Of a stretch of 64,000 bases of DNA, positions 1-11,166 are shown in pieces. Numbering within the stretch: position 1 is the stretch's first letter; every line of letters begins with the position of its first letter. The DNA comes from an uncultured Pelagibacteraceae bacterium. GTDB lineage: Bacteria; Pseudomonadota; Alphaproteobacteria; Pelagibacterales; Pelagibacteraceae. Location: contig CACJXK010000001.1 in NCBI GenBank assembly GCA_902597335.1, positions 186,001 to 250,000 on the forward strand, in the 5' to 3' direction. Position numbers and translations under genes: made by a program. A model generated the notes under the pieces. The model was not told where the DNA came from. It made no database searches and worked only from the letters and a program-made list of their open reading frames with translations.

Positions 1-416
1 GATGGCTCAGGCTTTCTATTATTTGGTGGTCTATAATTTACAACATTAGTTATATAAATATTGCTCCTTTTTATCTGAATTGCCTCTAGCATTTTATTTA
101 ATAATATTCCCGCATCTCCTACAAAGGGTTTTCCTTGTTCATCTTCTTTTTGTCCAGGCCCTTCGCCTATAATCATAATTTTACTTTGATTGTTGCCATC
201 AGCAAATACTAACTGCTTAGCATTTTTTTTCAGCTCACAATTATCTATGTTTTCAATTTCGCTTCTTAATTTTTCAAGAAGTTTAATTTTTTCTTCTATC
301 TGAGGTTTAGTTTTAAGTCTGTTTATTGGTTTATCACTAAATATATATTCAATATCGTTTGAGTTAAGCTTTTCAAGGTTTAATATGTCATTTTGATTTT
401 TGAAACTTAAAGTCAT
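1..416 (-). CDS. Uracil-DNA glycosylase, family 4/5-like (partial, runs off the left edge)
   Basis: My own reverse-strand translation gives MTLSFKNQNDILNLEKL...KIMIIGEGPGQKEDEQGKPFVGDAGILLNKMLEAIQIKRSNIYITNVVNYRPPNNRKPEP; the GEGPGxxEDxxGxPFVGxAG motif is typical of these UDGs. Not in the supplied ORF track because it is truncated. Confidence 0.85.
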   Translation of the reverse strand, partial: MTLSFKNQNDILNLEKLNSNDIEYIFSDKPINRLKTKPQIEEKIKLLEKLRSEIENIDNCELKKNAKQLVFADGNNQSKIMIIGEGPGQKEDEQGKPFVGDAGILLNKMLEAIQIKRSNIYITNVVNYRPPNNRKPEP

Positions 417-426
417 AAGTTTAGGT

Positions 427-2100
427 ATGAAAATATTATTAATAATTTTATCATTTTTAACACTCCAAACCAGCACATATTCAAGCACAACCGTGGATAA
501 AAAATTCAACCAGAAGTATTTATCTGATTATTTTTCTGCTTTGGTCTCATCAGGAAATCAAAAAAACGAAGAGGCGCTTAAATATTTCAATTCATCAAAA
601 TTTCTAATTCAAAAACATGATGATTTTTTAAAAAAATACGTATTTTCTCTAGTTTTGAATGGGCAAGTAAAAAAAGGGATAGATCAAATAAAGACTTCAA
701 AAAATGATATCAATTCAAATACTTTCGAACTTAACTTACTTTTGCTAATTGATAGTTTAAAGAAAAAAGATTTCAAGCAAGCTAATAAAAGATTTAAAGA
801 ATTTCAGTTTAATAAAGATGATGGAACTTATGAATATGTAATTTACAAAATTTTAAAAGACTTTAATTATCTATTTTTAAAAAAAGAGACTATCGAGGAT
901 AACAAGTATGGAACATTAAGTTTAATTTCTTCAGCTTTTCAAAATTGTTATTTAAATTCTCCAAATACCAGCTCATATTTTGAAAAATTACTAAATAGTT
1001 CTGATGGAGATTATTCTAGATACATGTTCTTTTATTTTGCAAATTTAATTGAAAATAATAATACTGAAAAAGTTATTCAAGTTTCAAAAACGATTGAGCC
1101 TATTGGTGACAGCATATTATTGCATCAAATCAAAGACTGGATTAATAATGATCAATACAAAAAATTTGAATCCCATTTCTCATGCTATAATGAAAATGAT
1201 ATTCTAGCTGAAATTTTTTATTTGATATCTAATTTATTTTCAACACAAAATATATATGATCAGTCAAATTTTTATTTAAGAATTTCTGAGTACTTAAATC
1301 CTAAGTTTTATTTTAACCAATCTCTTCTTGCTGAAAACTATTACTTAAATAAAAATAGTGAACAAGCTACCAAAATTTTAGAAAATTTTAAAAAAAAAGA
1401 TAAATTATATTTTTGGTATAAAACAAAAAAGATAGGAAGAATATTATCTGAAGATAATAGTGAGGAAGAGGCTATCAACTATATAAATAAGAATTTTAAT
1501 TCTATAAAAAAACCTACAGAAAAAATACTTTATGATTATGCAAATATAAATAAAGGTTTTGAAAAGTATGAAATTGCAATTGAATATTACACAGAGTTAC
1601 TCAAAAATGTTGATCATAGTTCATATGCAATCTCAAGAATTTTATATAGGAGGGGTAGCAGTTATGAACGAACAGGAAATTATGAGAAGGCTGACAGAGA
1701 TTTAATTACAAGTTTAAAAATGTATCCAAATGAACCATACACATTAAATTATCTAGCTTATAGCTGGTTAGAAAGAAATTATAAAATAGATCAAGCGATA
1801 GATATGATACAAAAAGCACATAAACAAAAAGAAAATGATCCGTATATCACCGACTCTGTTGGATGGGGATTTTATTTAATTGGTGATTATATCAATGCTG
1901 AAAAATATCTTAAAAAAGCATTGCAATTAATGCCAGATGATCCAATTGTTAATGATCATTATGGTGATGTCCTTTGGAAATTAGACAGAAAATTACAAGC
2001 AAAATATTATTGGCAAGCAGTTTTAGGACTTGAAGAGACAGAAGATGAAATGAAATCGAAAGTAAAATCGAAATTATTAGAAGGTTTAGAAAAATCATAA
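427..2100 (+). CDS. TPR-repeat protein with N-terminal signal sequence
   Basis: ORF 400..2100 opens at TTG; the ATG at 427 (MKILLIILSFLTLQTS) gives a better signal peptide. TPR-like repeats near the C-terminus (YEKADRDLITSLKMYPNEPYTLNYLAY; YINAEKYLKKALQLMPDDPIVNDHYGDVLWKL). Confidence 0.75.
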   Translation: MKILLIILSFLTLQTSTYSSTTVDKKFNQKYLSDYFSALVSSGNQKNEEALKYFNSSKFLIQKHDDFLKKYVFSLVLNGQVKKGIDQIKTSKNDINSNTFELNLLLLIDSLKKKDFKQANKRFKEFQFNKDDGTYEYVIYKILKDFNYLFLKKETIEDNKYGTLSLISSAFQNCYLNSPNTSSYFEKLLNSSDGDYSRYMFFYFANLIENNNTEKVIQVSKTIEPIGDSILLHQIKDWINNDQYKKFESHFSCYNENDILAEIFYLISNLFSTQNIYDQSNFYLRISEYLNPKFYFNQSLLAENYYLNKNSEQATKILENFKKKDKLYFWYKTKKIGRILSEDNSEEEAINYINKNFNSIKKPTEKILYDYANINKGFEKYEIAIEYYTELLKNVDHSSYAISRILYRRGSSYERTGNYEKADRDLITSLKMYPNEPYTLNYLAYSWLERNYKIDQAIDMIQKAHKQKENDPYITDSVGWGFYLIGDYINAEKYLKKALQLMPDDPIVNDHYGDVLWKLDRKLQAKYYWQAVLGLEETEDEMKSKVKSKLLEGLEKS

Positions 2101-2103
2101 TTA

Positions 2104-2952
2104 ATGAAATTTGAAAAGATTAAATCACATGCAAAAATTAATTTATCTCTAAATGTTCTAGGAAAAAAAAAATCTAAACTTCATAACTTAGAAACTCTAG
2201 TTGGTTTTTTAGACTTACATGATGATATTTATATTAAGAAAACAAATAAAAAAAACCATATAATAAAATTTACTGGAAATTTTTCTAATAAAATTCCAAA
2301 AAAAAATACTATCAGTAATTTATTAAAAATTTTAGATGAAGCGAAAAAACTAAAAAATCAAAAATATCTTATTTCAATTAAAAAAAATATACCTCAAGAA
2401 GCAGGGTTAGGAGGCGGGTCAATGAATGCGGCTTCTTTAATAAATTATTTGATTAAAAAAAATATAATTTTATTGACAATGAAGGAGAAACAAAATTTAT
2501 GTTCAAAAATTGGTTCAGATGTTATTTTAGGCATAGATCAAAAAAATCTTGTATTAGCTTATAAAAATAAAATAAAAAAAATCAAAAAAAACCTTAAAAT
2601 TTTTACTTTGTTGATTAAACCCAATTTTGGTTGTTCTACAAAAAATATATATGCTCAAGTTAGGAACTTTTCGAAACCACAATTTTTTAAAATTAAATCA
2701 AAAAATATTAATTTCAATACACTTTCAAAGATGAAAAATGATTTAGAGGTCATATCTTTCAAATTGTATCCAAGACTAAGGAAACTTAGACAATTTTTTT
2801 TGAACATAGATAAGAATTCTTATGTCAGAATGACAGGATCAGGCTCAACAATTGTGGGATACTTTATGTCCAAAAAAGCCGCACTAAATGCAAAGAAATT
2901 ATTGAAAAAAAAATATAAAAACTATTGGTGTAATTTATCTAAAACTATATAA
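2104..2952 (+). CDS. ispE: 4-diphosphocytidyl-2-C-methyl-D-erythritol kinase
   Basis: GHMP kinase motif PQEAGLGGGSMNAASLI and C-terminal MTGSGSTIVGYF. Confidence 0.9.
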   Translation: MKFEKIKSHAKINLSLNVLGKKKSKLHNLETLVGFLDLHDDIYIKKTNKKNHIIKFTGNFSNKIPKKNTISNLLKILDEAKKLKNQKYLISIKKNIPQEAGLGGGSMNAASLINYLIKKNIILLTMKEKQNLCSKIGSDVILGIDQKNLVLAYKNKIKKIKKNLKIFTLLIKPNFGCSTKNIYAQVRNFSKPQFFKIKSKNINFNTLSKMKNDLEVISFKLYPRLRKLRQFFLNIDKNSYVRMTGSGSTIVGYFMSKKAALNAKKLLKKKYKNYWCNLSKTI

Positions 2953-2984
2953 AGCTTTTTTTTTGTGATATATGAAATTAATTT

Positions 2985-3059
2985 TGGGGTGTAGCCAAGT
3001 GGTAAGGCAGCGGTTTTTGGTACCGCCATTCCTAGGTTCGAATCCTAGCACCCCAGCCA
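2985..3059 (+). tRNA. tRNA-Gln (TTG), CCA encoded
   Basis: TGGGGTG...CACCCCA acceptor stem, GCGGT-ttTTGgt-ACCGC anticodon arm, canonical T-arm CTAGG-TTCGAAT-CCTAG, GCCA 3' end. Confidence 0.93.
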
Positions 3060-3062
3060 AAT

Positions 3063-4337
3063 ATGTATAATTTTTTAAAAAAAATTTTTAAAAGCAACAA
3101 AAAACCTGCTCAAAGAGAAAGATCTTTTTTAAACGTTTATAGTAATACAGAAGTTTCTAAAATTTTTGACTCTGTATCAAATTTTAACGAAAAAAGTGAG
3201 ATAAGATATGTAGGTGGATGCGTTAGAAAAATATTAAATCAAGAAGAAGTAGATGATATAGATTTAGCAGTAAATTTAAATCCAAATGAAGTTAAAGAAT
3301 GTTTGCAATCAAATAATATTAAATTCTTTGAAACTGGTATAGATCACGGAACTATTACTGCTAATTTAGGTAAGAAAAATTTTGAGATTACATCTTTGAG
3401 AGAGGATGTAGATACTGATGGAAGACATGCAAAAGTTAAATATACTAAGGATTGGCTAAAAGACTCATCAAGAAGAGATTTTACATTTAATTCTATTTAT
3501 GCAGACAAAGAGGGTAATTTGTTTGATCCAAACGGTGGAGCTAAACATTTAGACGAGGGCAGGGTTATATTTATTGGAGACCCAAATAAAAGAATTCAAG
3601 AAGATTACTTAAGAATTTTAAGATATATCAGATTTTTTCTTAATTATAGCAAAGTATCTCATAATTTATCAGTACAAAAATCAATCAAGCAAAATATTGC
3701 TGGTATTGTCAATCTTTCAAAGGAAAGATTAATTAGTGAATTAAAAAAAATTATTTTATCAAAAAATATTCTAAAAATATCTGAGGATCCTTTTTCTTCG
3801 GAAATTTTAAAAACTATTTTTCCTCAACTCGTAAATTTAAATTGTTTAGGTAAATTAAATGATTATTCAAAAAGATTATTTAACAAAAAATCGTTTATTT
3901 TTTTGATTTCTTATTTAATAATTGATGATTCCGATAATGCAAATTATTTTTTATTTAAATATAATCTTTCTAACGAAAACAAAAAAAGAATAAAATTTTT
4001 AATTGATAACTATTACCTTTTCTCTGAAAAAGATTATTTTAGTAAGAAAAATCTTCAAAGAATTTATTATTTTAATGACAAATCTTATGTTATCGATTTA
4101 TTAGATTTAAAAATTTTCAATTCTAAATTGGTTTCAAAAAAACTCATTGACTTAAAAAAATATTTTGAAAAATTTGAAAAACCTATTTTTCCTTTAAAAT
4201 CAAGAGATTTACTTAACAAATATAAAGTTAAGGAGGGTAAAGATTTTGGACAAAAAATTAAGTTGCTTGAGAATATTTGGTTAAATAACAGCTTTAAATT
4301 GAGTAAAAAAGAAATCGATAATATTTTTGGTAATTAG
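3063..4337 (+). CDS. CCA tRNA nucleotidyltransferase / poly(A) polymerase family protein
   Basis: [11 protein letters not shown]...[10 protein letters not shown] head-domain motif and [12 protein letters not shown]...[17 protein letters not shown]...RILRYIRF. Confidence 0.9.
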   Translation: MYNFLKKIFKSNKKPAQRERSFLNVYSNTEVSKIFDSVSNFNEKSEIRYVGGCVRKILNQEEVDDIDLAVNLNPNEVKECLQSNNIKFFETGIDHGTITANLGKKNFEITSLREDVDTDGRHAKVKYTKDWLKDSSRRDFTFNSIYADKEGNLFDPNGGAKHLDEGRVIFIGDPNKRIQEDYLRILRYIRFFLNYSKVSHNLSVQKSIKQNIAGIVNLSKERLISELKKIILSKNILKISEDPFSSEILKTIFPQLVNLNCLGKLNDYSKRLFNKKSFIFLISYLIIDDSDNANYFLFKYNLSNENKKRIKFLIDNYYLFSEKDYFSKKNLQRIYYFNDKSYVIDLLDLKIFNSKLVSKKLIDLKKYFEKFEKPIFPLKSRDLLNKYKVKEGKDFGQKIKLLENIWLNNSFKLSKKEIDNIFGN

Positions 4338-4810
4338 ATATACTTTACGTCTTTTATTTCAAAATTTTTAACACCAGCAGGAGTTTTAATTTCAACTAAA
4401 TCCCCTTTATTTTTTCCTATAAGGCCCATACCAATTGGTGACTTAAAATATATTAGTTTTTCTTTGAGGTCAGCCTCATCTTTCCCAACAATTTTGTATT
4501 TAACATTTTCGTCTGTATCCAAGTTTTGAAGTAGTATTGTTGAACCAAATATTACCTTTCCATCATTATCTAATTTAGAAACATCAATCACATTTGCTCT
4601 AGCTATAATATCTTCAACTTCTTGAATTCTGCCTTCATTATGTGATTGTTGTTCTTTCGCTGCGTGATACTCAGCATTTTCTTTTAGATCTCCGTGGGAT
4701 CTGGCTTCAGCTATGGCAGCTACTATCTCAGGTCTTTTTTTTTCTTTTAAAAAAATTAATTCACCTTTTAATTTTTCTAATCCTCTAACTGTAATTGGTT
4801 CTTTTTCCAT
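4334..4810 (-). CDS. greA: Transcription elongation factor GreA
   Basis: [21 protein letters not shown] and the [24 protein letters not shown]-terminal domain. Confidence 0.95.
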   Translation of the reverse strand: MEKEPITVRGLEKLKGELIFLKEKKRPEIVAAIAEARSHGDLKENAEYHAAKEQQSHNEGRIQEVEDIIARANVIDVSKLDNDGKVIFGSTILLQNLDTDENVKYKIVGKDEADLKEKLIYFKSPIGMGLIGKNKGDLVEIKTPAGVKNFEIKDVKYI

Positions 4811-4813
4811 ATT

Positions 4814-5641
4814 TTATTTCCATTTAGCAATAGGTGGGAGTGACATTAAAATGGCCTCAACATTACCATTAGTTTGTAAACCAAATTTGGTACCTCTATC
4901 ATAAAGTAAGTTAAATTCAACGTATCGACCTCTTTTTTCCAATTGAATTTCTTTTTGTTTATTTGACCATTTTTTTTTATATTTTTTCAATGTTATCTCT
5001 CTAAATATATTTTTAAAGCTTATACCAACTTCTCTAACAAAACTAAAATCCTTTTCCCAATTGTCTTTTTTATAATCAAAAAAAATACCTCCTATTCCTC
5101 TTGGCTCTTTTCTATGAGGTAAGTAAAAATATTCATCACACCATTTTTTATATTTTTTGTAATAGTTTTTATTATATTTATCACATGAAACTTTTAACTC
5201 TTTATGAAACCATTTTTCTAAACTTTTATCTTTTAGACAAGGTGTAACATCCATTCCCCCGCCAAACCATCCATGTGAAGTGTAAATATATCTAGTGTTA
5301 AAATGCATTGCTGGTACATGAGGGTTTTGCATATGCATTACTATTGATATGCCCGATGCCCAAAACTTTGGACTCTTATCACCACCTGGCATCCTACTTC
5401 TAAATTTTTTTGAAAATTTTCCGTAAACCTCTGAAAAATTCACTCCAACTTTTTCAAAAATTTTTCCATTTTCTAATATTCTAAATTGACCTCCACCTTC
5501 ATTTGATTTTTTCCCTCTTTCCCAATTATTAATTTTAAAAATATTTTTTTTACCCTCTAATTCCTCTATTTCTTGGCAAATCACTTCTTGTAAAGTTTTA
5601 AACCAATTTCTAGCTAATTTTTTTTTTATTAATTCGTCCAT
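4814..5641 (-). CDS. hemF: Oxygen-dependent coproporphyrinogen III oxidase
   Basis: MHFNTRYI, WFGGGMDVTPC, EPRGIGGIFFDY, GRYVEFNLLYDRGTKFGLQTNGNVEAILMSLPP. Confidence 0.95.
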   Translation of the reverse strand: MDELIKKKLARNWFKTLQEVICQEIEELEGKKNIFKINNWERGKKSNEGGGQFRILENGKIFEKVGVNFSEVYGKFSKKFRSRMPGGDKSPKFWASGISIVMHMQNPHVPAMHFNTRYIYTSHGWFGGGMDVTPCLKDKSLEKWFHKELKVSCDKYNKNYYKKYKKWCDEYFYLPHRKEPRGIGGIFFDYKKDNWEKDFSFVREVGISFKNIFREITLKKYKKKWSNKQKEIQLEKRGRYVEFNLLYDRGTKFGLQTNGNVEAILMSLPPIAKWK

Positions 5642-6153
5642 AAATAATTAGTTTGTCTTATATTTTCAGAAAGAATAATTGCAACTGATGAAGCCAAATT
5701 TAGAGACCTTTTTTTCTCAATCATTGGTATTTTTATTCTATGTTTCACTATTTTATGAACCTTTTGAGGAACACCAGAGCTTTCTCTCCCAAATAAAAGT
5801 GTATCACCATTTTTAAACTTAAAGTCTATATATGACTTACTTGCTTTAGTGGTCATTAATATTACTCTATCTTTTTTCTTTGCGTTAAAAAATTCTTCTG
5901 AACTATTATAGGTTTTGATCATACTTTCATCTAAGTAATCCATCACTACTCTTTTGAAACGTTTATCGCTTAGTAAGAAGCCACAAGGTTCAATTATCTC
6001 CAGTAATGCGCCTAAGCAAGAGCAGGTCCTAGCTATTGCTGCTGTATTTTGAGGTATATCAGGCTCGTAAAGTGCTATTTTTGGCCTGAAATTATTTGTT
6101 TTGTGTGTCATTCTTGCTATGGAAAAAATATCTTTTTCTTCATATGAAATCAT
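5629..6153 (-). CDS. trmL: tRNA (cytidine(34)-2'-O)-methyltransferase (SPOUT family)
   Basis: IALYEPDIPQNTAAIARTCSCLGA, LLFGRESSGVP, SLNLASSVAIILSE. The start may be the internal Met of MTHKT (6111). Confidence 0.85.
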   Translation of the reverse strand: MISYEEKDIFSIARMTHKTNNFRPKIALYEPDIPQNTAAIARTCSCLGALLEIIEPCGFLLSDKRFKRVVMDYLDESMIKTYNSSEEFFNAKKKDRVILMTTKASKSYIDFKFKNGDTLLFGRESSGVPQKVHKIVKHRIKIPMIEKKRSLNLASSVAIILSENIRQTNYLWTN

Positions 6154-6179
6154 ATATTAAGAAAAAATTAAAATAATAA

Positions 6180-6698
6180 ATGTCAGAATCAAATAAAAAA
6201 AAACCAAATAGAAGAGATTTTATATTAACAGCAACAACAGCTGCAGGGGCTGTTGGAGTAGGCGCAGCTGTTTGGCCATTGGTTGATCAAATGAATCCAG
6301 ACGCATCAGTAAAAGCATTAGCAAGCACAGAAGTAGATATTAGTTCAGTTCAACCCGGACAATCAATAACTGTTATATGGAGAGGTAAACCTGTTTTCAT
6401 TAAACGAAGAACTCAAGATGAAATTGATAGTGCAAGGGCAGTAGACTTAAGTGAATTAAAACATCCAGAAAAAGATGAGGACAGAGCTGTTAATCCAGAA
6501 TGGCTTGTTATGCTAGGAGTATGTACTCACCTAGGATGTGTTCCTTTAACTGATAAAGGTGATTACAATGCATGGTTTTGTCCATGCCATGGCTCTCACT
6601 ATGATACATCAGGTAGAATCAGAAAAGGTCCAGCCCCTACAAATATGGAAGTACCGAAATATGAATTTGTAAACAGCAACACTATAAAAATAGGATAA
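6180..6698 (+). CDS. petA: Ubiquinol-cytochrome c reductase Rieske iron-sulfur subunit
   Basis: TAT-like N-terminus [22 protein letters not shown] and CPCHGSHYD cluster-binding motifs. Confidence 0.96.
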   Translation: MSESNKKKPNRRDFILTATTAAGAVGVGAAVWPLVDQMNPDASVKALASTEVDISSVQPGQSITVIWRGKPVFIKRRTQDEIDSARAVDLSELKHPEKDEDRAVNPEWLVMLGVCTHLGCVPLTDKGDYNAWFCPCHGSHYDTSGRIRKGPAPTNMEVPKYEFVNSNTIKIG

Positions 6699-6706
6699 AA
6701 AAATAA

Positions 6707-7975
6707 ATGAGCGATCACGAATACACACCTAAGTCAAAAGTTGGAAAATGGTTTAATGATAGACTTCCATTACTAACACTAGCAAACCATTTGACTGATT
6801 ACCCAACGCCAAAAAATTTAAATTACTGGTGGACTTTTGGAGGAATTTTAACTTTTTGTTTAATAACCCAAATTATTACAGGAATTATATTAGGAATGCA
6901 TTATGTGGCACATGCTGATTTAGCATTTCAAAGTGTTGAACATATAATGAGAGATGTAAATTATGGGTGGTTAATTAGATATGTTCATGCAAATGGTGCT
7001 TCAATGTTTTTTCTAGCTGTTTATATTCATATTTTTAGATCTTTGTATTATGGCTCATACAAATCACCAAGAGAAGTTATTTGGATTATTGGTATGTTGA
7101 TTTATTTTTTAATGATGGCCACTGCATTTATGGGATACGTTCTTCCATGGGGTCAAATGAGTTTTTGGGGTGCTACAGTAATCACAAATTTGTTTAGTGC
7201 CATTCCGTTGGTTGGAGATAGTATTACGACTTGGTTATGGGGAGGTTACTCAGTCGATAATCCAACATTGACAAGATTTTTTAGCTTACATTATCTTTTT
7301 CCATTTTTAATTTTGGGATTGGTTGTTCTACATATTTGGGCACTTCATGTACCCGGAAATAATAATCCTATTGGTATAGATATTAAAAAACCTTCAAAAG
7401 ATACTGTCCCATTCCATCCATACATTGTAATAAAAGATTTATTTGCACTTCTTATATTTTTAATAATTTTTGCTTTTTTTGTATTCTTTTCACCTAATAT
7501 ATTAGGACATGCGGACAATTATATTGAGGCAAATCCATTAGTTACACCAGCTCACATTGTGCCAGAGTGGTATCTATTACCTTTCTATGCAATACTTAGA
7601 TCAGTACCTGATAAGTTGCTTGGAGTAATAGCAATGTTTGCAGCAATATTTGTATTGGTTATTCTTCCATGGTTAGATACTTCTAAAGTTAGATCAACTG
7701 TGTTTAGACCAATATACAAACAGTTTTACTGGTTTTTAGTAGCCGATGTTTTGATACTTGGCTACGTTGGTGCGATGCCAGCAGAAGGACTATACTTATT
7801 GATCGCAAGAGTTGCTACCGCTTATTATTTTGCACATTTCCTAATAATACTTCCATTTTTAGGAATGAAGGAAAAAACAACACCGTTACCGCTTAGTATA
7901 ACAGAGCCTGTGCTAGGAGGGTCAGCTGATATGGCAATGGCCAGAAACAATACAGATTTTAAAGAGAAACTGTGA
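6707..7975 (+). CDS. petB: Cytochrome b of the bc1 complex
   Basis: [53 protein letters not shown]. Confidence 0.97.
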   Translation: MSDHEYTPKSKVGKWFNDRLPLLTLANHLTDYPTPKNLNYWWTFGGILTFCLITQIITGIILGMHYVAHADLAFQSVEHIMRDVNYGWLIRYVHANGASMFFLAVYIHIFRSLYYGSYKSPREVIWIIGMLIYFLMMATAFMGYVLPWGQMSFWGATVITNLFSAIPLVGDSITTWLWGGYSVDNPTLTRFFSLHYLFPFLILGLVVLHIWALHVPGNNNPIGIDIKKPSKDTVPFHPYIVIKDLFALLIFLIIFAFFVFFSPNILGHADNYIEANPLVTPAHIVPEWYLLPFYAILRSVPDKLLGVIAMFAAIFVLVILPWLDTSKVRSTVFRPIYKQFYWFLVADVLILGYVGAMPAEGLYLLIARVATAYYFAHFLIILPFLGMKEKTTPLPLSITEPVLGGSADMAMARNNTDFKEKL

Positions 7976-8757
7976 AAAACTTTTTAAAACTGTTAGTCTT
8001 TTTTACTATTATTTTATCTTTAACATTTTCTAAGGCAAGTGCCGCTGGTGAACAACAAGAATTATTAAAAGTTGATTGGAGTTTCAAAAGCTTTTTTGGA
8101 AAATTTGATAGAGCTTCTTTACAAAGAGGATATCAGGTTTATTCAGAAGTTTGTGCATCATGCCATTCATTAAAGCATTTAAGCTACAGAAATTTAGCAG
8201 AAAAGGGTGGACCAGAATTTACTGAGCTAGAAGCTAAGGCAATTGCCTCAAATTTTGAAGTTACAGATGGACCAAATAGTGATGGAGAAATGTTTGAAAG
8301 ACCCGCAAAATTATCTGATAAATTTGTAATGCCTTATGCAAATGTTCAAGAGGCAATAGCAGCTAACGGTGGCGCATATCCTCCAGATATGTCAGTCTTA
8401 GTAAAAGCTAGAGGTGGTGGAGCAAATTATATTTATTCTGTCCTGATGGGATATGAAGACCCTCCAGCAGGTATGGAACTTGATGATGGTGTATATTACA
8501 ACAAATATATGTATGGTAATAAAATTAAGATGGCGTCACCTTTAGATGATGACATTGTAGAATATTCAGATGGTACTAAAGCAACAGTCGATCAAATGGC
8601 AAAAGACGTAACAACATTTTTACAATGGACGGCCGAACCACATTTAGAAACACGACACAAGATGGGCTTTAGAGTAATTATTTATTTAGTTGTTTTAACA
8701 ATATTAGTTTACTTCAGTATGAAAAAAATCTGGTCACGTATTGAATCGAAAGTTTAA
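7972..8757 (+). CDS. petC: Cytochrome c1
   Basis: GTG start overlapping the petB stop; [15 protein letters not shown] haem motif; C-terminal membrane anchor. Confidence 0.95.
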   Translation: MKNFLKLLVFFTIILSLTFSKASAAGEQQELLKVDWSFKSFFGKFDRASLQRGYQVYSEVCASCHSLKHLSYRNLAEKGGPEFTELEAKAIASNFEVTDGPNSDGEMFERPAKLSDKFVMPYANVQEAIAANGGAYPPDMSVLVKARGGGANYIYSVLMGYEDPPAGMELDDGVYYNKYMYGNKIKMASPLDDDIVEYSDGTKATVDQMAKDVTTFLQWTAEPHLETRHKMGFRVIIYLVVLTILVYFSMKKIWSRIESKV

Positions 8758-9810
8758 TATATCTCCATCTTCAACAATATAATCTTTACCTTCCAACCTC
8801 ATTTTTCCAGCTTCTTTTGATTTTAACCACCCTTGATTTTTTATAAAATCATCAAAGGAAATTGTCTCAGCTCTTATAAATCCCTTCTCAAAATCTGAAT
8901 GGATTTCTCCAGCAGCTTTTGGTGCTGTAGTCTCTTTTGTAATTGTCCAAGCTCTAGTTTCTTCTGGTCCTGATGTGAAAAAGGTTTGAAGAGACAGAAG
9001 ATTGTATCCTTTTCTAATTAATGAATTAAGTCCGGTATCTGACATGTTAATCATTTTCATATAATTTTTCTTTTCAATTTCATTTTCTAATTGATTTATT
9101 TGGTTCTCTATATCTGCCGAAACTATTAAGGTATCTTTTTCAGTATATTTGTTGATAAAATTCTTTGTATAATTATTTCCTTTTTGGAGGCTCTCTTCAT
9201 CTACATTGCATACATATAGCTTCGGCTTTGTAATCAGAAGTCCGCTGTTTTTTAAAGTTTTTTTATCAAACTCATCTGTTATTAATTTTAAATCACCATC
9301 TTCATCAATTATTTTTTGCGCTCTTTCTAGTATTTTTAATTCTTCATTATCAACATTTTTTTTATTTTTCTTATCAAGTCTTTTTTGGATAGATTCTAAA
9401 TCAGCTAATTTCATTTCGGTTTCAATAATCTCTAAATCTCTAACAGGATCGACGGTGGGATTTACATTTTGAATATCATCAGAGTCAAAACACCTAATCA
9501 TATGAATAATTGCGTCTACTTCTCTTATGTGGGATAAAAATTTATTTCCTAACCCTTCACCTTTAGAAGCTCCTTTAACCAGACCTGCAATATCAACAAA
9601 AGATATTGTGGTATTAATTTTTTTTTTGGACTCCGAGATAATAGCTAATTGATCAAGTCTGTTATCTGGAACAGCCACAATGCCAATATTTGGATCTATT
9701 GTGCAAAAGGGAAAATTTTCTGCTTGTGCTTTATTAGAATTTGTTAGGGCATTAAATAAAGTTGATTTACCAACGTTAGGTAATCCAACGATTCCACATT
9801 TAAAACCCAT
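8734..9810 (-). CDS. ychF: Redox-regulated ATPase/GTPase YchF
   Basis: [41 protein letters not shown]-terminal TGS domain. Confidence 0.96.
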   Translation of the reverse strand: MGFKCGIVGLPNVGKSTLFNALTNSNKAQAENFPFCTIDPNIGIVAVPDNRLDQLAIISESKKKINTTISFVDIAGLVKGASKGEGLGNKFLSHIREVDAIIHMIRCFDSDDIQNVNPTVDPVRDLEIIETEMKLADLESIQKRLDKKNKKNVDNEELKILERAQKIIDEDGDLKLITDEFDKKTLKNSGLLITKPKLYVCNVDEESLQKGNNYTKNFINKYTEKDTLIVSADIENQINQLENEIEKKNYMKMINMSDTGLNSLIRKGYNLLSLQTFFTSGPEETRAWTITKETTAPKAAGEIHSDFEKGFIRAETISFDDFIKNQGWLKSKEAGKMRLEGKDYIVEDGDILNFRFNT

Positions 9811-10371
9811 TTAATTGTTATTTACAGTACTTGAAAATAAATCTAATTTTTTGTCAATCAAGATACTTAAAGACTCTATAATATTGTTTGTTATAGAGTC
9901 CAAATGAACTTGTTCATCTTCGTTGAAATCATTTAAAACATAATCAGAAACAGAAATTTTATTTTCTGGTTTACCTATACCAATACGAACTCTTGAATAT
10001 TCTTTTCCAATAAATTTATCAATTGATGCAATACCGTTATGACCTGCACTTGATCCACCAAATTTAGCTTTTATTTTTCCAAATTCGATATCTAAGTCAT
10101 CATGAAACACAATTACATCTTCAGCATCTATCTTGAAGTACTCCAGCAATTCTCTTATACATATGCCTGAATTATTCATAAAAGTTAAAGGTTTAATCGC
10201 ATAAACTTTCTTATCATCAATTTTTCCTGTAGTTAACAGTCCTTTAAATTTTGGTTTTTGTTTTGATAATCCAAAATTTTGATTTATTGCATCCACAATC
10301 TTAAAACCAATGTTATGTCTATTATTTTGACTATTTGGAGTCGGATTTCCTAAACCAACAAGTAACAACAT
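9811..10371 (-). CDS. pth: Peptidyl-tRNA hydrolase
   Basis: LLVGLGNPTPNSQNNRHNIGFK, HDDLDIEFGKIKAKFGGSSAGHNGIASID. Confidence 0.95.
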   Translation of the reverse strand: MLLLVGLGNPTPNSQNNRHNIGFKIVDAINQNFGLSKQKPKFKGLLTTGKIDDKKVYAIKPLTFMNNSGICIRELLEYFKIDAEDVIVFHDDLDIEFGKIKAKFGGSSAGHNGIASIDKFIGKEYSRVRIGIGKPENKISVSDYVLNDFNEDEQVHLDSITNNIIESLSILIDKKLDLFSSTVNNN

Positions 10372-10407
10372 ATCAACTTAAATTTTGAAAAGAATTTTCA
10401 CTATTTG

Positions 10408-11124
10408 TTATTTTTTTTCCGATGAAGCTTTATCTTCTTCCTTAGATTTATCGCCCTCAGCTTTATCGCCCTCAGTCGAGGCTTTTTCACCACCATCTGC
10501 TGCACCTTCTGCTCCTTCTGCAGCATCACCTTCAGCGGCCTCCGCAGGTTTCTCTGGTTCTTTAACTACTGTTGGTGCTGCAACTGTAGCAATTACAAAA
10601 TCTCTACCTTGAATTGTTGGGGTAACATTTTCAGGCAAATTAATTGATGAAATCTTAATACTAGTTCCAATATCTAATCCTTCTAAATCTACAACAAGCT
10701 CAGTTGGAATATTTTCAGCAGGACATTTCAATTCTACCTTACGTCTTACTATATTCAGCACCCCCCCACGTTTTAGTCCAGGAGATATTTCATTATTTAT
10801 AAATTTCACAGGTATTTCTAAGATAATTCTTCCACCTTTTACAATTCTCATAAAATCAAAGTGAATTGGCTCATCAGTAACGGTGTCGAAAGAGATATTT
10901 CTAGTTAAAACTTTTTGTTCTTTCCCATCTAGATTAATTGATATTACGTTTGATAAAAAATTTTCTTTATTTATTAAATTTTTTATTTCTTTGGTTGTAA
11001 TTGAAATTTTCTCGTTTGGTAGCTCTCCACCATAAATTATGCCAGGAACATTTCCATTACTCCTTAGGTCATTAACTTGACCTTTTGTTTTTGTATCTCG
11101 TATTGTAGCTTGTATAGTACTCAT
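10408..11124 (-). CDS. rplY: 50S ribosomal protein L25 (Ctc type) with acidic/Ala-rich C-terminal tail
   Basis: L25/TL5 features (GNVPGIIYGG, HFDFMRIVKGGRIILEIPVKFINNE...); low-complexity EAAEGDAAEGAEGAADGGEKAS tail. Confidence 0.92.
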   Translation of the reverse strand: MSTIQATIRDTKTKGQVNDLRSNGNVPGIIYGGELPNEKISITTKEIKNLINKENFLSNVISINLDGKEQKVLTRNISFDTVTDEPIHFDFMRIVKGGRIILEIPVKFINNEISPGLKRGGVLNIVRRKVELKCPAENIPTELVVDLEGLDIGTSIKISSINLPENVTPTIQGRDFVIATVAAPTVVKEPEKPAEAAEGDAAEGAEGAADGGEKASTEGDKAEGDKSKEEDKASSEKK

Positions 11125-11166
11125 AAAAAGCTGGTTTTTAACCGATGTTTGGTAGATTTACAAGTT

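Noticed and set aside
2951-2984. AAAGCTTTTTTTTT after ispE as intrinsic terminator
   Set aside because: No meaningful hairpin precedes the T-run; it more likely is leader before tRNA-Gln.
9206-9472. Numerous antisense ORFs of 60-114 aa (e.g. 9206-9472, 13534-13848, 25495-25827, 31994-32296, 33926-34183, 45369-45713, 51626-51874, 62890-63165, 63382-63657)
   Set aside because: All lie opposite strongly recognisable housekeeping genes; low-complexity Phe/Ser/Leu-rich products expected from AT-rich sense codons.
10385-10612. 75-aa plus-strand ORF rich in Ser/Ala/Pro
   Set aside because: Antisense of the low-complexity rplY tail; composition is fully explained by the sense strand.
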